Source: an uncultured Acidimicrobiales bacterium
GTDB lineage: Bacteria > Actinomycetota > Acidimicrobiia > Acidimicrobiales > Hopanoidiivorantaceae
NCBI GenBank assembly: GCA_958295755.1
Contig: OY282367.1
Span: 1,120,022 to 1,184,021, forward strand
Length of the DNA stretch: 64,000 nt
Reading direction: 5' to 3'
The notes under the pieces were generated by a model. The model had not been told where the DNA came from and ran no database searches. It saw only the letters and a list, made by a program, of their open reading frames with translations. The position numbers and the translations under genes are program-made. This document shows positions 1-8,465 of the stretch, piece by piece; position 1 is the stretch's first letter; each line of letters begins with the position of its first letter.

Positions 1-135
1 TGCGCCTGGATTTGACAGGTCGGGATTTGACGGGTCGGAGTTTGATAGGTCGGGGTTTGACGGGGCGGGGTTGTCTGTCTGGTCACCTGACGGATCGTCT
101 ATGGCGGGTTCTGTCGGTTCAGGGTCGTTTCCCAT
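1..135 (-). CDS. N-terminal end of a gene downstream of scpB, probably rluB (partial)
   Basis: A reading frame starts with ATG at 135-133 and runs off the window after 45 residues. Its first base is the last base of the scpB stop (TGATG overlap), so translation is probably coupled to scpB. The visible part is acidic, polar and repetitive (N-P-D-L-S and S-D-P-S-N units) and comes from a 15-bp tandem repeat. No catalytic domain is in view. In Actinobacteria the gene after scpA-scpB is usually the 23S pseudouridine synthase rluB, often with a low-complexity N-terminus. That identity is inferred from position only. Confidence 0.6.
   Translation of the reverse strand, partial: MGNDPEPTEPAIDDPSGDQTDNPAPSNPDLSNSDPSNPDLSNPGA
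8..67. repeat. 15-bp tandem repeat, four imperfect copies
   Basis: Four consecutive 15-bp units begin at 8, 23, 38 and 53 and differ by one to three bases each. They lie inside the partial minus-strand reading frame and encode a five-residue repeat, so the frame is kept. It is one of several arrays with the same unit length in this window. Confidence 0.9.
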
Positions 136-881
136 CACGAAGAGGCAGCGAACAGCGACGCTTCCAGAGCCTCCACGGTCTCTTGATCGGGGGCGAACTG
201 GCCCAACGGGGCTAGCTCTTCTACCGAGTCAATTCCCAACCGTTCCAAAAATAGCCGTGTGGTGCCATAGAGCACTGCCCTGCCGGGGCCGGGATCACGT
301 GCCACTTCAGTCACCAAACCTCGCTGTTCCAAGGTGCGCATCACGCCGTCCACATTTACTCCTCTGATAGCTACGATTTGAGTGCGTGAGACGGGCTGGC
401 GATAGGCGACCACGGCAAGTGTCTCTAAGGCGGCAGCAGAAAGCCTACCCGTCTGCCCACGCACCAGGAACTGCTCGACATGTGAGGAGAGGTCGGGATT
501 GGTCTGAAAACGGTAGCCGCCAGCAACACGGGCTATCACAAAACCTCGCTGCTCGGTAGCTAAATCGGAAGCTAGTTCGTCACAGAGGAGTTCGGTTTCG
601 GCTGGCGAACGTCCGATGGCGTCGCTGAGTGCGCGAGGCGAGATCGGCTCGTCGGCCACCATGAGGACGGCTTCTATCACGCGGCGCGCTGTGTGGTCAT
701 CCAGTGGTGAGCCGGGTGCTGGGATAGCGGTTTCCAAGATTATTGGAGGTGCTTTATCCGGTTGCTTCGTCTCTAGATCTTCTTTCTTTGTCTCTAGCCC
801 CAAAGCTGCGGCAACTATGTCTGCACCCTGAGTTGCTTCTGCTTCTTGTTCGAGCATCTCTGTGCCTGTTGAGTCAGCCAT
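135..881 (-). CDS. scpB: Segregation and condensation protein B (ScpB)
   Basis: This is a 248-aa ScpB, the winged-helix partner that forms the SMC-ScpA-ScpB condensin complex in chromosome segregation. A polar N-terminal extension of about 55 residues precedes the family core, which begins near ARRVIEAVLMVADEPIS. The conserved stretch with LAVVAYRQPVSRTQI and IRGVNVDGV, typical of the second winged helix, lies around residues 150-180. The start overlaps the end of scpA by 8 nt, and the stop overlaps the next gene by one base. The three genes therefore look like one translationally coupled operon. The identification is firm. Confidence 0.95.
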   Translation of the reverse strand: MADSTGTEMLEQEAEATQGADIVAAALGLETKKEDLETKQPDKAPPIILETAIPAPGSPLDDHTARRVIEAVLMVADEPISPRALSDAIGRSPAETELLCDELASDLATEQRGFVIARVAGGYRFQTNPDLSSHVEQFLVRGQTGRLSAAALETLAVVAYRQPVSRTQIVAIRGVNVDGVMRTLEQRGLVTEVARDPGPGRAVLYGTTRLFLERLGIDSVEELAPLGQFAPDQETVEALEASLFAASS

Positions 882-1773
882 TGTTCGATTCCTTGTTCGA
901 TTCCTCTGCGGTTTGGCCTTCTCCGTAGTCTTCTATCTGCATCATTACGTTGTCTGTCTCATCTCCCGACCACTCAATTCCCGACCATTCAATTGTGATG
1001 TCGCCGAAGGTATGAATTTGGCGGAGTTCCACATGCCCTTGCCGCCAGAGTTCAAGCACGGCTAAGAAGTATATGACAAAACCCGCGCGACCGGGGAAAC
1101 GGCGAGACACATCTCTGAATAGCATCGTCCCTATGCGGGGCAACTCTTGGCAGAGATGTTCCAAGGCATCGCCGACTCTGAAGCGAATCGGAGCTAGATG
1201 GCTCACATCTACTCGCAAATCGACTTCTTTGTCGGAAGTGCGTAGGTAGGCTTCTAGTAAATCTGCGGGGGTGGTGCCTTCTAGCGGGTCGGGATAGAGA
1301 CCCCAGTAGCGTTCTTCCAAACCGACCTTTCGAGGGATGGAGCGGGCGGCGGATTCCATACGATTTTTCATGTGTTGGGAGGCGTGGCGGAAGGTGCGAC
1401 ATTCTATGAGGCGGGCTAGGAGAAGGTCTTTTTCTTCCCAGCGGTAGAGGTCGTCCAGCAGGTCATCATCGGCATCGGATGGCAACAAACAGCGGCTCTT
1501 GAGATGCATCAAGGTTGCAGCAACCACAAGGAAGTCGGTGATTTCGTCAAGGGGCAGGTTGTCTAGCTCTGCGATATAGGCGTCTATGACTTCCACGATG
1601 CGAATCTCCAAGATGTCGAATTCGCCATCTCTTACTATGTCAAGCAACAGGCGGACAGGGCCTGAAAACTCAGTGCCCGCAGACGACATCGTTGTGACTT
1701 CTAGCATCACCGCTGATTTTAGCTGAAGCTCTGGGCTTTTATAAGTATCTGGGCATTTAAAAGTACCCGTCAT
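874..1773 (-). CDS. scpA: Segregation and condensation protein A (ScpA)
   Basis: This is the kleisin subunit that bridges SMC heads and binds ScpB. The N-terminal helical domain is recognisable (FSGPVRLLLDIVRDGEFD, then LDEITDFLVVAATLMHLKS), and a C-terminal winged helix follows near residues 235-275. The start is uncertain. ATG codons at 1773, 1707 and 1689 are all in frame, none has a good Shine-Dalgarno, and the first 22 codons are AT-rich and not conserved, so 1707 or 1689 may be the true start. The C-terminus contains two short tandem duplications (IEWSG-IEWSG and ESNK-ESNN). Confidence 0.93.
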   Translation of the reverse strand: MTGTFKCPDTYKSPELQLKSAVMLEVTTMSSAGTEFSGPVRLLLDIVRDGEFDILEIRIVEVIDAYIAELDNLPLDEITDFLVVAATLMHLKSRCLLPSDADDDLLDDLYRWEEKDLLLARLIECRTFRHASQHMKNRMESAARSIPRKVGLEERYWGLYPDPLEGTTPADLLEAYLRTSDKEVDLRVDVSHLAPIRFRVGDALEHLCQELPRIGTMLFRDVSRRFPGRAGFVIYFLAVLELWRQGHVELRQIHTFGDITIEWSGIEWSGDETDNVMMQIEDYGEGQTAEESNKESNNG

Positions 1774-1814
1774 TTAAAGCAATCTGAGCGTGTGCGCATA
1801 AAACGCCAAATAAA

Positions 1815-1844
1815 TTGCTTAAAATACTATGTGTCTGTTATAAT
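1815..1844 (+). promoter_or_regulatory. Putative sigma-70 promoter for the small membrane protein and trpS
   Basis: A perfect TATAAT (1839-1844) sits 18 bp downstream of TTGCTT (1815-1820). It lies in the AT-rich 156-bp gap between divergent scpA and the small membrane gene. A second TATAAT occurs at 1858-1863. The gap may also contain the promoter of scpA on the other strand. Confidence 0.45.
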
Positions 1845-1929
1845 AAAACACAAGCTTTATAATAAAATGCAGATTTTACATTAGATGGCTAGATATATTC
1901 TCCTATAACACTCTTAGAAAGGTCAACAA

Positions 1930-2232
1930 ATGATTTTCAAAATACAAAGAGACCAAGGGCCGTCCAACTGGTCGATAGCACAGGCAATAGCGATTATAGT
2001 CGCAGTGGCTGCGTCACTGATACTTTTGTCGCTTGCTGTCTATTGGGGCGTAAACATCTCTCAGACCGACGCTGCAGGCTTCACCTACAATGCTGCCCGC
2101 GATCTAGCTTCTAGTCGCATCGCTTTGCTGATTCTGCTAGGTGTCTGGGCACATGTGCTGGCCCAATATGCTATGAGCCGTGTTAATCGCAGCAGGTCTG
2201 AGGGCGAAAACAAACCAACACCATCAGGGTAG
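1930..2232 (+). CDS. Small two-helix membrane protein, unknown function
   Basis: This is a 100-aa protein with two predicted transmembrane helices, about residues 18-42 (AIAIIVAVAASLILLSLAVY) and 65-83 (IALLILLGVWAHVLAQYAM), joined by a short polar loop. The tail is charged. An AGAAAGG Shine-Dalgarno about 8 nt before the ATG supports the start. I do not recognise a family. It precedes trpS by 65 bp on the same strand and may be co-transcribed with it. Confidence 0.75.
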   Translation: MIFKIQRDQGPSNWSIAQAIAIIVAVAASLILLSLAVYWGVNISQTDAAGFTYNAARDLASSRIALLILLGVWAHVLAQYAMSRVNRSRSEGENKPTPSG

Positions 2233-2297
2233 TACTCTTTGGGGTAGTATCCTTCAGGTTAGTATCACTGTGTAGTATCTCTGTGTAGTATCACTAT
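2229..2297. repeat. 13-15 bp tandem repeat filling the gap before trpS
   Basis: Five imperfect units built on GTAGTATC run from the stop codon of the small membrane gene to the first base of the trpS GTG. The whole intergenic spacer therefore consists of the array. No convincing Shine-Dalgarno is visible for trpS inside it. Confidence 0.85.
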
Positions 2298-3311
2298 GTG
2301 GCTCGTGTCTTTTCAGGCATACAACCTTCGGGAGATATTCATCTAGGCAACCTGCTTGGGGCACTGCAGAACTGGGTGGCCGAACAACATCGCCACGAGG
2401 CAGTGTATTGCGTGGTTGATCTCCACGCTCTCACACACAATCACAATCCTGAGCAGTTGCGGTCGGCGACCGTGCGTCTCTCACAGATGTTGCTGGCGGT
2501 AGGGCTAGACACTCAGGTATGCACGTTGTTCGTGCAGAGTCACCTGCCCGAGCACTCCGAGGCGGCGTGGCTGTTGCAGTGCACAGCTAGCTACGGGGAG
2601 TTGAGCCGCATGACCCAATTTAAGGCAAAGTCGGACGAGACCGATTTTGTGTCGGCGGCCCTGTTTACCTACCCTGCGCTTCAAGCTGCCGACATCTTGT
2701 TGTATGACACCGACATAGTGCCCGTAGGCGACGACCAGCGACAGCACATAGAACTGACCCGTGATATTGCTATCCGCTTCAACCAACGATACGGCGATAC
2801 TTTCGTTGTGCCCGAACATCAGATACCACCTGCTGGGGCACGAGTGAAGGATCTGCAAAACCCCGATGCCAAAATGTCAAAGTCGGCTGAGTCGGCTGGA
2901 ACAATCGGAGTGCTGGACGACCCTAAAACCGTAACCAAAAAGATCATGCGGGCCGTAACCGACAGCGACACCGAAGTGAGATATGACTCTGATACTAAAC
3001 CTGGAGTTTCTAACTTGTTAGAGATTTTGGCTGCCGCGACCGGGCAGACCCCCGATAAGGCTGCCGAGGGTTACGACAACTATGGCACCCTGAAGAAAGA
3101 CTGCGCCGAAGCCGTGGTAGCAATGCTTGAACCAATACAAACTCGCTTTGGCGAACTAGCCGCCGACGAAGCCGAAACTATGCGGATTTTGGCTGCCGGG
3201 GCAGACAAAGCCCGCGAGCGAGCTACCGCAACTTTAGCTAGAGCCAAAGGCAATATTGGGCTGGTAGGGGGAGCTGTCAGCCACCACACACCTCTTCTAT
3301 CAGACTCCTAA
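2298..3311 (+). CDS. trpS: Tryptophanyl-tRNA synthetase
   Basis: This is a 337-aa class Ic synthetase that charges tRNA-Trp. The class I signatures are the HIGH-type SGDIHLGN near residues 10-18 and KMSKS at about residue 194. DIVPVGDDQRQHIELTRD is the conserved tryptophan-pocket region. The GTG start at 2298 puts ARVFSGIQPSGD in the position usual for the family. The gene is full length. It converges with the large helicase gene, leaving only 12 bp between the two stops. Confidence 0.96.
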   Translation: MARVFSGIQPSGDIHLGNLLGALQNWVAEQHRHEAVYCVVDLHALTHNHNPEQLRSATVRLSQMLLAVGLDTQVCTLFVQSHLPEHSEAAWLLQCTASYGELSRMTQFKAKSDETDFVSAALFTYPALQAADILLYDTDIVPVGDDQRQHIELTRDIAIRFNQRYGDTFVVPEHQIPPAGARVKDLQNPDAKMSKSAESAGTIGVLDDPKTVTKKIMRAVTDSDTEVRYDSDTKPGVSNLLEILAAATGQTPDKAAEGYDNYGTLKKDCAEAVVAMLEPIQTRFGELAADEAETMRILAAGADKARERATATLARAKGNIGLVGGAVSHHTPLLSDS

Positions 3312-3323
3312 CCTCTGCCATAT

Positions 3324-6300
3324 TCAGCCCGCTCTGACGCTACCTCTTTTATTTCTGACTTCAGACATTTTGCACTCACCAAACAAATTAGTGCGACGGC
3401 GAGCAATCTCACTGCGGTGAGGTTCTGTGAGTTCTTTCAAATGCACAAGAGAGTCTTGATGCATCACCACCACTCGGCGGCGATGTCGCGTCAGGGCTGT
3501 ATATATGAGTTCTCTCGACATGATTCTGTGCCCTTTGGGCAACACAAGAATAACCAAGTCGAACTGGCTCCCCTGAGCTTTGTGAACTGTCAGAGCATAA
3601 GCGAGTTCAAGAGGAACCTGCTCGCCCTTGGCAGCAAAATCATAGATATAACCTTGTTGAGAAGAGAACTCTACTTGGATCGCATCGGGTGGCGCATCAG
3701 CGTCTTTCAGCACTCCAACAACAACTCCAATCTCGCCATTGGCTATGTATTTCTCGGCACCATCAACTGGATATACATCTGGCACTCTTTCATTTCTGAT
3801 ATTTATGACTTTGTCACCATAGACGATCTGCTCTACTCCATAAGGCTTGGGAATCCGTCTTTCCCAATAGCTCTCTGAAGCAAGATTCACAAAATCATCA
3901 TGGTACTGATTGTGGATGTGGCGATTAATGTCACCTACCCCGAAAGGCATTCCTCTCAGTGGGCTTAAGATTTGCCATTCTTCGACTTTCCGCACTGCCC
4001 CGGGCTTGCCGTCTTCTGTTGGCTGGAACAAATCAAAATCACCTTCTCTGGGAGTTGATCCCATAGCCTGACGGTGGAAACCGTTTTTATCATCAGCATC
4101 ACCAAGCTTTAATTCTTCTGCCACAACTTCTAGAAGCTTGGCTTTGAAATCCTCTGGTTTGTCCCATTGGACAAAACGCAAAGAGGCACTTTCTTCACCA
4201 TCAATCGAAAATATACCCGCCGATGATGTTGAACTGAACCACCTTGCCAGTCGTTTAGCCTCCTCACTGCCAGCTATCTGTCGGCGTTCGACAGTTAGCT
4301 CAGCGTAACCTTTAGATATACGGGGAAAACGAGACTCACAATCCCCGGGGCGGAGCTCTGTAATGATATCCACAAATGGGCGACCAGCTCCGATAGGCGG
4401 AAGCTGCGATGGATCTCCCACGAAGATGAAGCGTTCCACATCTCTCAAAGCATCAAACAGAGCACCTAGCATATCTTCAGTGAGCATTGAAGCTTCGTCC
4501 ACTATGACAGTGCCATAGGCCACCTTGGGGCTGTCACTCAGTTGGTATCTGAATGAATGAGGATTGTAGCGCTTGCTTCTGATGAGAAACTGAGCCACTG
4601 TCTGGGCTCCACCAGTAACTTCAGCAAGTTCTTGCATTCGGACACGCGCTTTGCCTGTGGGTGCCAAGAGCAAAATACCGTCTTGCTTGATTTCATCTTG
4701 CGAACAGAGAATTCCTAAAAGGGAAGTCTTACCTGTGCCAGCCGAACCAACCAGCACTGAAAATCTCGCCTCAGCTAACTCGGCTAATGCAGCAGCTTTT
4801 TCTTTGCGGGCACTGACTTCCTCGTGATCTTGTGTTGGGCCGAATTTTACCTCTAGCAAATCTTCCCAATTGATGTCAAGAATATGTCTATCTCCTCGGA
4901 CTCTGCCAAGCACAGTTTTGCTTACAACTTGACCGAAATCGTGATAACGCCTCAGCTGCAGAGCTAAACCACTTTCTGTTGTGGGGGCTATCACATCTGG
5001 TGCAAATGAATCCTTGAAGCCATTGATTATGTCAGAAGTCACGGCACATTTTCTGTGGGCTGGGGCATTGTTGATACTCTCAACAACTTCATCCACAAGC
5101 TGCAGCGTGTGCCCCTCTTGGGCAGCATCTTCTAGTGCCATAAGCACGAATGCTTTAACTCGATGTGGGTTGAGTGGAGATTCAAAGCCTTCCAGGGGCG
5201 GAGTCAGCTCTTGTGTAGCATCACTCGACATGACGCCTCTATCTACTGTTAGCAACGGAACACCTTCTTTGTCGCCAAGGCTGATCTCGTAGAAGCGATA
5301 AGGGTTGCTGAGAAGCTCCGCGTCTGTTGCTTTCCAGTCTTTGTTTCGGCGTGATCCTATGTTGTATAGCAACCTAGCTTGGTCCTCGCTCAACTCAAAA
5401 CGGCTCAGCAAAGTCAAGAATCTTCTGCGTTCATCAGTCATGTTGTTCCATGGATTGGCCATGTGGTTTATGTCTCGTCTTAAATTTTCTGGAAGTATTT
5501 CCGGATTTTGAAATGCTTCATCCACTTGCTGCCACGGGTCGGCATTCTCACCTGCTTGTCGCTGCAGTTCAAACGCAATTTGAACGCCGTCTGATAGACC
5601 AAATGCGGTTAGCATCGCACCTAGCCCTGGGTACGGTCCCCGCAGTTTGCCCATACGTGCCAGCTCATTACGCAACCACTGCCTCTGCTGCGAGGTATCA
5701 ATGTTGAGGTCGTATTCAATGCGTTCTAGTGCGCTTTCCATTGAGAGTAGCGAAGCGATAGCGGCATCGTTCTTTACCAATTCGCTACCGTATGAGAACT
5801 CGTTGCTGTGGTCGGGCGACACCAGTGCTGTGTATTGCTCAATGTCAATACTTGTGTCTTCTTCAGCTAGCCGGATTATTTGCTCATAAGGCATGAGGAA
5901 GCCGTCTGATTCTTCCGGATCGGGGCGGATTGAATGCTTGATTGGCCTGTCCCAAACTACCCCCTTCTGTCCGTCTCCATTTCGCTCGTACTCAGTCAAT
6001 CCGTAAAGTTTGGAAACTTTTCCAACACCTATCAAGACACGGTTGCTACCTTCAATAAATGGCACATGTGTGGCATACATGAAACAAAGTGAGACATTGC
6101 GTTTGATGTGCTCTGCGAATCCTCCGAGCACTTGAGTCTGGTTATCGGCATCTGCGACCCATGTGGATTGGGTGTCAAGGTCTGTTTCACGCCTCATATC
6201 TAAATCCAGATTTAGTTCTCTCTTGAAGCGGTCAAGGTTGTCTTTCTTTAACCAACGAAATGGCTTGACACTCAGAGTGTAGGGAGGAAATATCTGATTG

Positions 6301-6878
6301 GTGGGACGAAAACCACCTCTCGCGCCAGAAGTATGCGTTTGGATTCTGTTGATTTCGAACGGGGCCATGAAAGCTGAATTCTCGTGGATGCAATGGTGTG
6401 GTCGCTGTTCTTGAGGGAGGTCGTCAAAGCTTCGCCCAGCTATGGCTACCTCTACCGCGTCACTTTTTGCTCTGCCGATGCGTGTGATTTTCGTACATGC
6501 ACCGTTGAGACTGGGATATTTGCAGACTGTGCCACGCCAGCCGTCATCGTGCCAAGGAACTCTGACAGATAGATGGCGTAGCGGATATCTGCTTGTTTGT
6601 TGCTCTTCTGACTGTTCTGATTCGTTTTCTATTGGGCTTGAAATCACACTCTCGCTTGAAGCTTCATCTGAGCTTCGGAGGAAATCTGCTTGGCTTCTAG
6701 CTGAATGGGATGGTTCAGGGGCAAGCTGTTTGTCTGTTGCCGACTGCTGCTGTTCTGTTGCCGACTGCTGCTGTTCTGTTGCCGGCTGCTCCGGCTTTGG
6801 CTTTCTTGCTATCAGAGACCATCTATATGGGTTAGAGCTATTTGGGTTTGAGCGGTATCGCTTACCTTTATTTGCCAT
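3324..6878 (-). CDS. Large RecD-like superfamily 1 helicase with a distinctive N-terminal domain
   Basis: This 1184-aa protein carries a RecD/TraA-type SF1B helicase core in its second half. Walker A is SAGTGKTS near residue 714, Walker B is VDEASML near 795, motif III is GDPSQLPPIG near 826, motif V is ALTVHKAQGSQFD near 1095 and motif VI is YTALTRHRR near 1126. The first 600 residues are not RecD. After a Q/S-rich repeat (ATEQQQS twice) comes a region near residue 107 with VPWHDDGWRG and two Cys pairs, then a long region of unknown fold. GAGGTGA 7 nt before the ATG fixes the start. A helicase of this size in a defence island suggests anti-phage or DNA-end processing activity, but I know no named system for this exact architecture. 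Confidence 0.85.
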   Translation of the reverse strand: MANKGKRYRSNPNSSNPYRWSLIARKPKPEQPATEQQQSATEQQQSATDKQLAPEPSHSARSQADFLRSSDEASSESVISSPIENESEQSEEQQTSRYPLRHLSVRVPWHDDGWRGTVCKYPSLNGACTKITRIGRAKSDAVEVAIAGRSFDDLPQEQRPHHCIHENSAFMAPFEINRIQTHTSGARGGFRPTNQIFPPYTLSVKPFRWLKKDNLDRFKRELNLDLDMRRETDLDTQSTWVADADNQTQVLGGFAEHIKRNVSLCFMYATHVPFIEGSNRVLIGVGKVSKLYGLTEYERNGDGQKGVVWDRPIKHSIRPDPEESDGFLMPYEQIIRLAEEDTSIDIEQYTALVSPDHSNEFSYGSELVKNDAAIASLLSMESALERIEYDLNIDTSQQRQWLRNELARMGKLRGPYPGLGAMLTAFGLSDGVQIAFELQRQAGENADPWQQVDEAFQNPEILPENLRRDINHMANPWNNMTDERRRFLTLLSRFELSEDQARLLYNIGSRRNKDWKATDAELLSNPYRFYEISLGDKEGVPLLTVDRGVMSSDATQELTPPLEGFESPLNPHRVKAFVLMALEDAAQEGHTLQLVDEVVESINNAPAHRKCAVTSDIINGFKDSFAPDVIAPTTESGLALQLRRYHDFGQVVSKTVLGRVRGDRHILDINWEDLLEVKFGPTQDHEEVSARKEKAAALAELAEARFSVLVGSAGTGKTSLLGILCSQDEIKQDGILLLAPTGKARVRMQELAEVTGGAQTVAQFLIRSKRYNPHSFRYQLSDSPKVAYGTVIVDEASMLTEDMLGALFDALRDVERFIFVGDPSQLPPIGAGRPFVDIITELRPGDCESRFPRISKGYAELTVERRQIAGSEEAKRLARWFSSTSSAGIFSIDGEESASLRFVQWDKPEDFKAKLLEVVAEELKLGDADDKNGFHRQAMGSTPREGDFDLFQPTEDGKPGAVRKVEEWQILSPLRGMPFGVGDINRHIHNQYHDDFVNLASESYWERRIPKPYGVEQIVYGDKVINIRNERVPDVYPVDGAEKYIANGEIGVVVGVLKDADAPPDAIQVEFSSQQGYIYDFAAKGEQVPLELAYALTVHKAQGSQFDLVILVLPKGHRIMSRELIYTALTRHRRRVVVMHQDSLVHLKELTEPHRSEIARRRTNLFGECKMSEVRNKRGSVRAG
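6733..6789. repeat. 21-bp tandem repeat in the helicase N-terminus
   Basis: Two identical 21-bp units (6733-6753 and 6754-6774) and a partial third encode ATEQQQS-like heptads in the disordered N-terminal tail of the helicase. The unit length keeps the reading frame. Confidence 0.9.
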
Positions 6879-6939
6879 ATTGTCACCTCAATTCAGATTT
6901 GTTTCATCAAGTCAGATTTGTTCCATCGCGAAGCAATAT

Positions 6940-6945
6940 ATTATA
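6940..6945 (-). promoter_or_regulatory. Candidate -10 box for the helicase gene
   Basis: A perfect TATAAT on the minus strand lies 61 nt upstream of the helicase ATG, in the gap shared with the divergent phosphoesterase. No good -35 hexamer is visible. A 19-bp direct duplication (about 6886-6924) lies between the box and the start codon. Confidence 0.35.
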
Positions 6946-7031
6946 GACGCTTGATCTGCAGCAGTGCCGCTCGCCTCCCCCTATATCCTGAAATCAGACA
7001 CATCATTCTGAAATCTGTCACAGGGATCGTC

Positions 7032-7619
7032 ATGCTGTATTTCACTTCTGATCATCATTTTGGGCATGCGAATATCATCAGGTATTGCAATCGTCCGTTT
7101 ACCGATGTGGATGAGATGAATCGCGCTCTGGTCGACAACTGGAATGACACGGTTAGTGCGTCTGATGAGGTATGGGTGTTGGGGGATGTGGCTATGGGAC
7201 AGAGGCAGGAGACTTTGAAACTGGTGAGAGGGCTTCACGGTCGCAAGTTTCTGTTGCCCGGCAATCACGACAACTGCTGGCACGGGCACAAGAGGGGCGA
7301 GCAGCACCTAGCCCAGTATTACGAATGCGGCTTTGAACATATTTTCGGCGGCGATACGACTGTGGAGTTGGCTGGGGAGGAAGTGCTGGTGTCGCACTTT
7401 CCCTATCGCAATAACGGCCCCGAAGACGAACAATTTGCCAAGTTCCGCCCCATCGACCGAGGCAGTTGGCTACTACACGGCCATGTCCACAACAACTGGC
7501 GGCAGTGGGGTCGCATGATCAACACCAGCGTGGAAGCCTGGGATTACCACCCCGTATCAGCCGAAACAATTGAGGGGTTGATTATAGCTGGCGCGACAGA
7601 TGAGGTCGTGGGTGTGTAG
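7032..7619 (+). CDS. Calcineurin-like metallophosphoesterase
   Basis: This is a 195-aa metallophosphoesterase with the full set of metal-binding motifs: DHHFGH near residue 6, GDVAMG near 53, GNHD near 77, SHFPY near 118 and HGHVHNN near 152. Such proteins hydrolyse phosphomonoesters or phosphodiesters using a dinuclear metal site. The substrate cannot be read from sequence. The ATG at 7032 is preferred because AGGGA lies 6 nt upstream and the family core starts at once; longer in-frame starts add unrelated residues. The gene is transcribed away from the helicase gene and may share a regulatory gap with it. Confidence 0.88.
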   Translation: MLYFTSDHHFGHANIIRYCNRPFTDVDEMNRALVDNWNDTVSASDEVWVLGDVAMGQRQETLKLVRGLHGRKFLLPGNHDNCWHGHKRGEQHLAQYYECGFEHIFGGDTTVELAGEEVLVSHFPYRNNGPEDEQFAKFRPIDRGSWLLHGHVHNNWRQWGRMINTSVEAWDYHPVSAETIEGLIIAGATDEVVGV

Positions 7620-7694
7620 ATCACCCAGCTGGAGCAGTTCTAGTCCATCTTAGGTGATACAGCGACTATAAATTCCTTTTCCAATCAAACTGAA

Positions 7695-7730
7695 AAAGCT
7701 ATTTCGATCCATCTTCAGCGAGACACCTCT
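7695..7730. repeat. 36-bp diverged direct repeat, copy A
   Basis: These 36 bases match 12895-12930 with five mismatches, in the same orientation and exactly 5200 bp apart. On the minus strand both copies read V-S-x-x-M-D-x-N-S-F in one frame. This copy lies in the 217-bp gap between the convergent phosphoesterase and DUF1828 genes, which otherwise shows no gene I can support. Confidence 0.7.
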
Positions 7731-7836
7731 CCACCCCTCCCAAATCAGATCCCGACAACAAGTGCGACTGCCATTTCTCCCCATCGGCAATCCAACAAGC
7801 TTGCTTAACGATACAGCCCGTGATTCTGGCAATTAG

Positions 7837-8232
7837 CTACGACGCTCTTTCTGACTCCCAAATTGCTGCTATCCGTATTGAAGCTTGAGCCACATCTATG
7901 ACTGATTCCGCCAGAGAATCGTCTGGGCTACATCTGCCCAAAATCTCGCCATCGTGAAATTCAAGATCCAAGCTACGACAGACCATCTCAATTTGCTTCA
8001 TGTGCTTGTCCGTCAGAGTATTCGGAGCCATTTGCATCTTAAGATATGTAGTGGTTTCGGCGAAATCACCCACCACGAGTTCTCCATCCACAATACGACA
8101 ATACAAATGGATGTAGTCATTGCTTGGGTCAAGAAACGGAGTGCTAATCTCGCAATAATCGCCCCTGTCTTCCCAGGCAAAAAGCTCACCAATATCGTTG
8201 AGAACTATTTGCCTCGCTGCAAAATTGTTCAT
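7837..8232 (-). CDS. DUF1828-domain protein (short form)
   Basis: This 131-aa protein has the DUF1828 core: YCEISTPFLDPSNDYIHLY followed by a GELVVGDFAETTTYL segment that corresponds to the family's D-D-G-x-T strand. The function of DUF1828 is unknown; such genes are often found in defence islands and on mobile elements. The ATG at 8232 overlaps the stop of the upstream 66-aa frame as ATGA. GAAAGGATG supplies a Shine-Dalgarno inside the upstream gene, so the two are probably translationally coupled. A second DUF1828 protein occurs 10 kb away (18013-18789). Confidence 0.75.
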   Translation of the reverse strand: MNNFAARQIVLNDIGELFAWEDRGDYCEISTPFLDPSNDYIHLYCRIVDGELVVGDFAETTTYLKMQMAPNTLTDKHMKQIEMVCRSLDLEFHDGEILGRCSPDDSLAESVIDVAQASIRIAAIWESERAS

Positions 8233-8429
8233 TTGACGACATCCTTTCTCCAAGTCGGCGGCTTATGCATCTTGCCGTTGTGTATTATTCTAGCTTCTTG
8301 GCATAGCTGTTTCCAAACGGCTTCTGGGTCTGAGGCTGAAGCAGTGATGTCTTCTGGCTCATAGGCAAAGATATCTTGCGTTCGCTCATCCCACCTGTGC
8401 TTATGCTTTATAAACCACGAGTGCTGCAA
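8229..8429 (-). CDS. Small protein coupled to DUF1828, unknown function
   Basis: This 66-aa frame starts at a TTG and ends in an ATGA overlap with the DUF1828 gene. It is rich in aromatic and charged residues (HSWFIKHKHRWDERTQ, then EAVWKQLCQEAR). It continues in the same frame as hsdR after the hsdR stop codon, so read-through or a longer N-terminus is formally possible. No strong Shine-Dalgarno supports the TTG. I do not recognise the family. The coupling suggests it works with the DUF1828 protein. Confidence 0.55.
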   Translation of the reverse strand: MQHSWFIKHKHRWDERTQDIFAYEPEDITASASDPEAVWKQLCQEARIIHNGKMHKPPTWRKDVVK

Positions 8430-8465
8430 GACTGTGAGGAGAAGTTGAGCTACCCTACCACCACT

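Noticed and set aside
6442-6954. Plus-strand frame of 170 codons opposite the helicase N-terminus
   Set aside because: It is antisense to the helicase start region, rich in Cys/Ser from the complement of the Q-rich repeat, and has no ribosome binding site or domain.
7650-7832. Minus-strand 60-codon frame between the phosphoesterase and DUF1828
   Set aside because: No ribosome binding site and no recognisable domain. Part of it resembles the repeat at 12895-12930, so it was treated as repeat-bearing spacer.
7619-7836. Search for a rho-independent terminator between convergent genes
   Set aside because: No stem of useful length followed by a T run was found on either strand here, nor after the rRNA operon.
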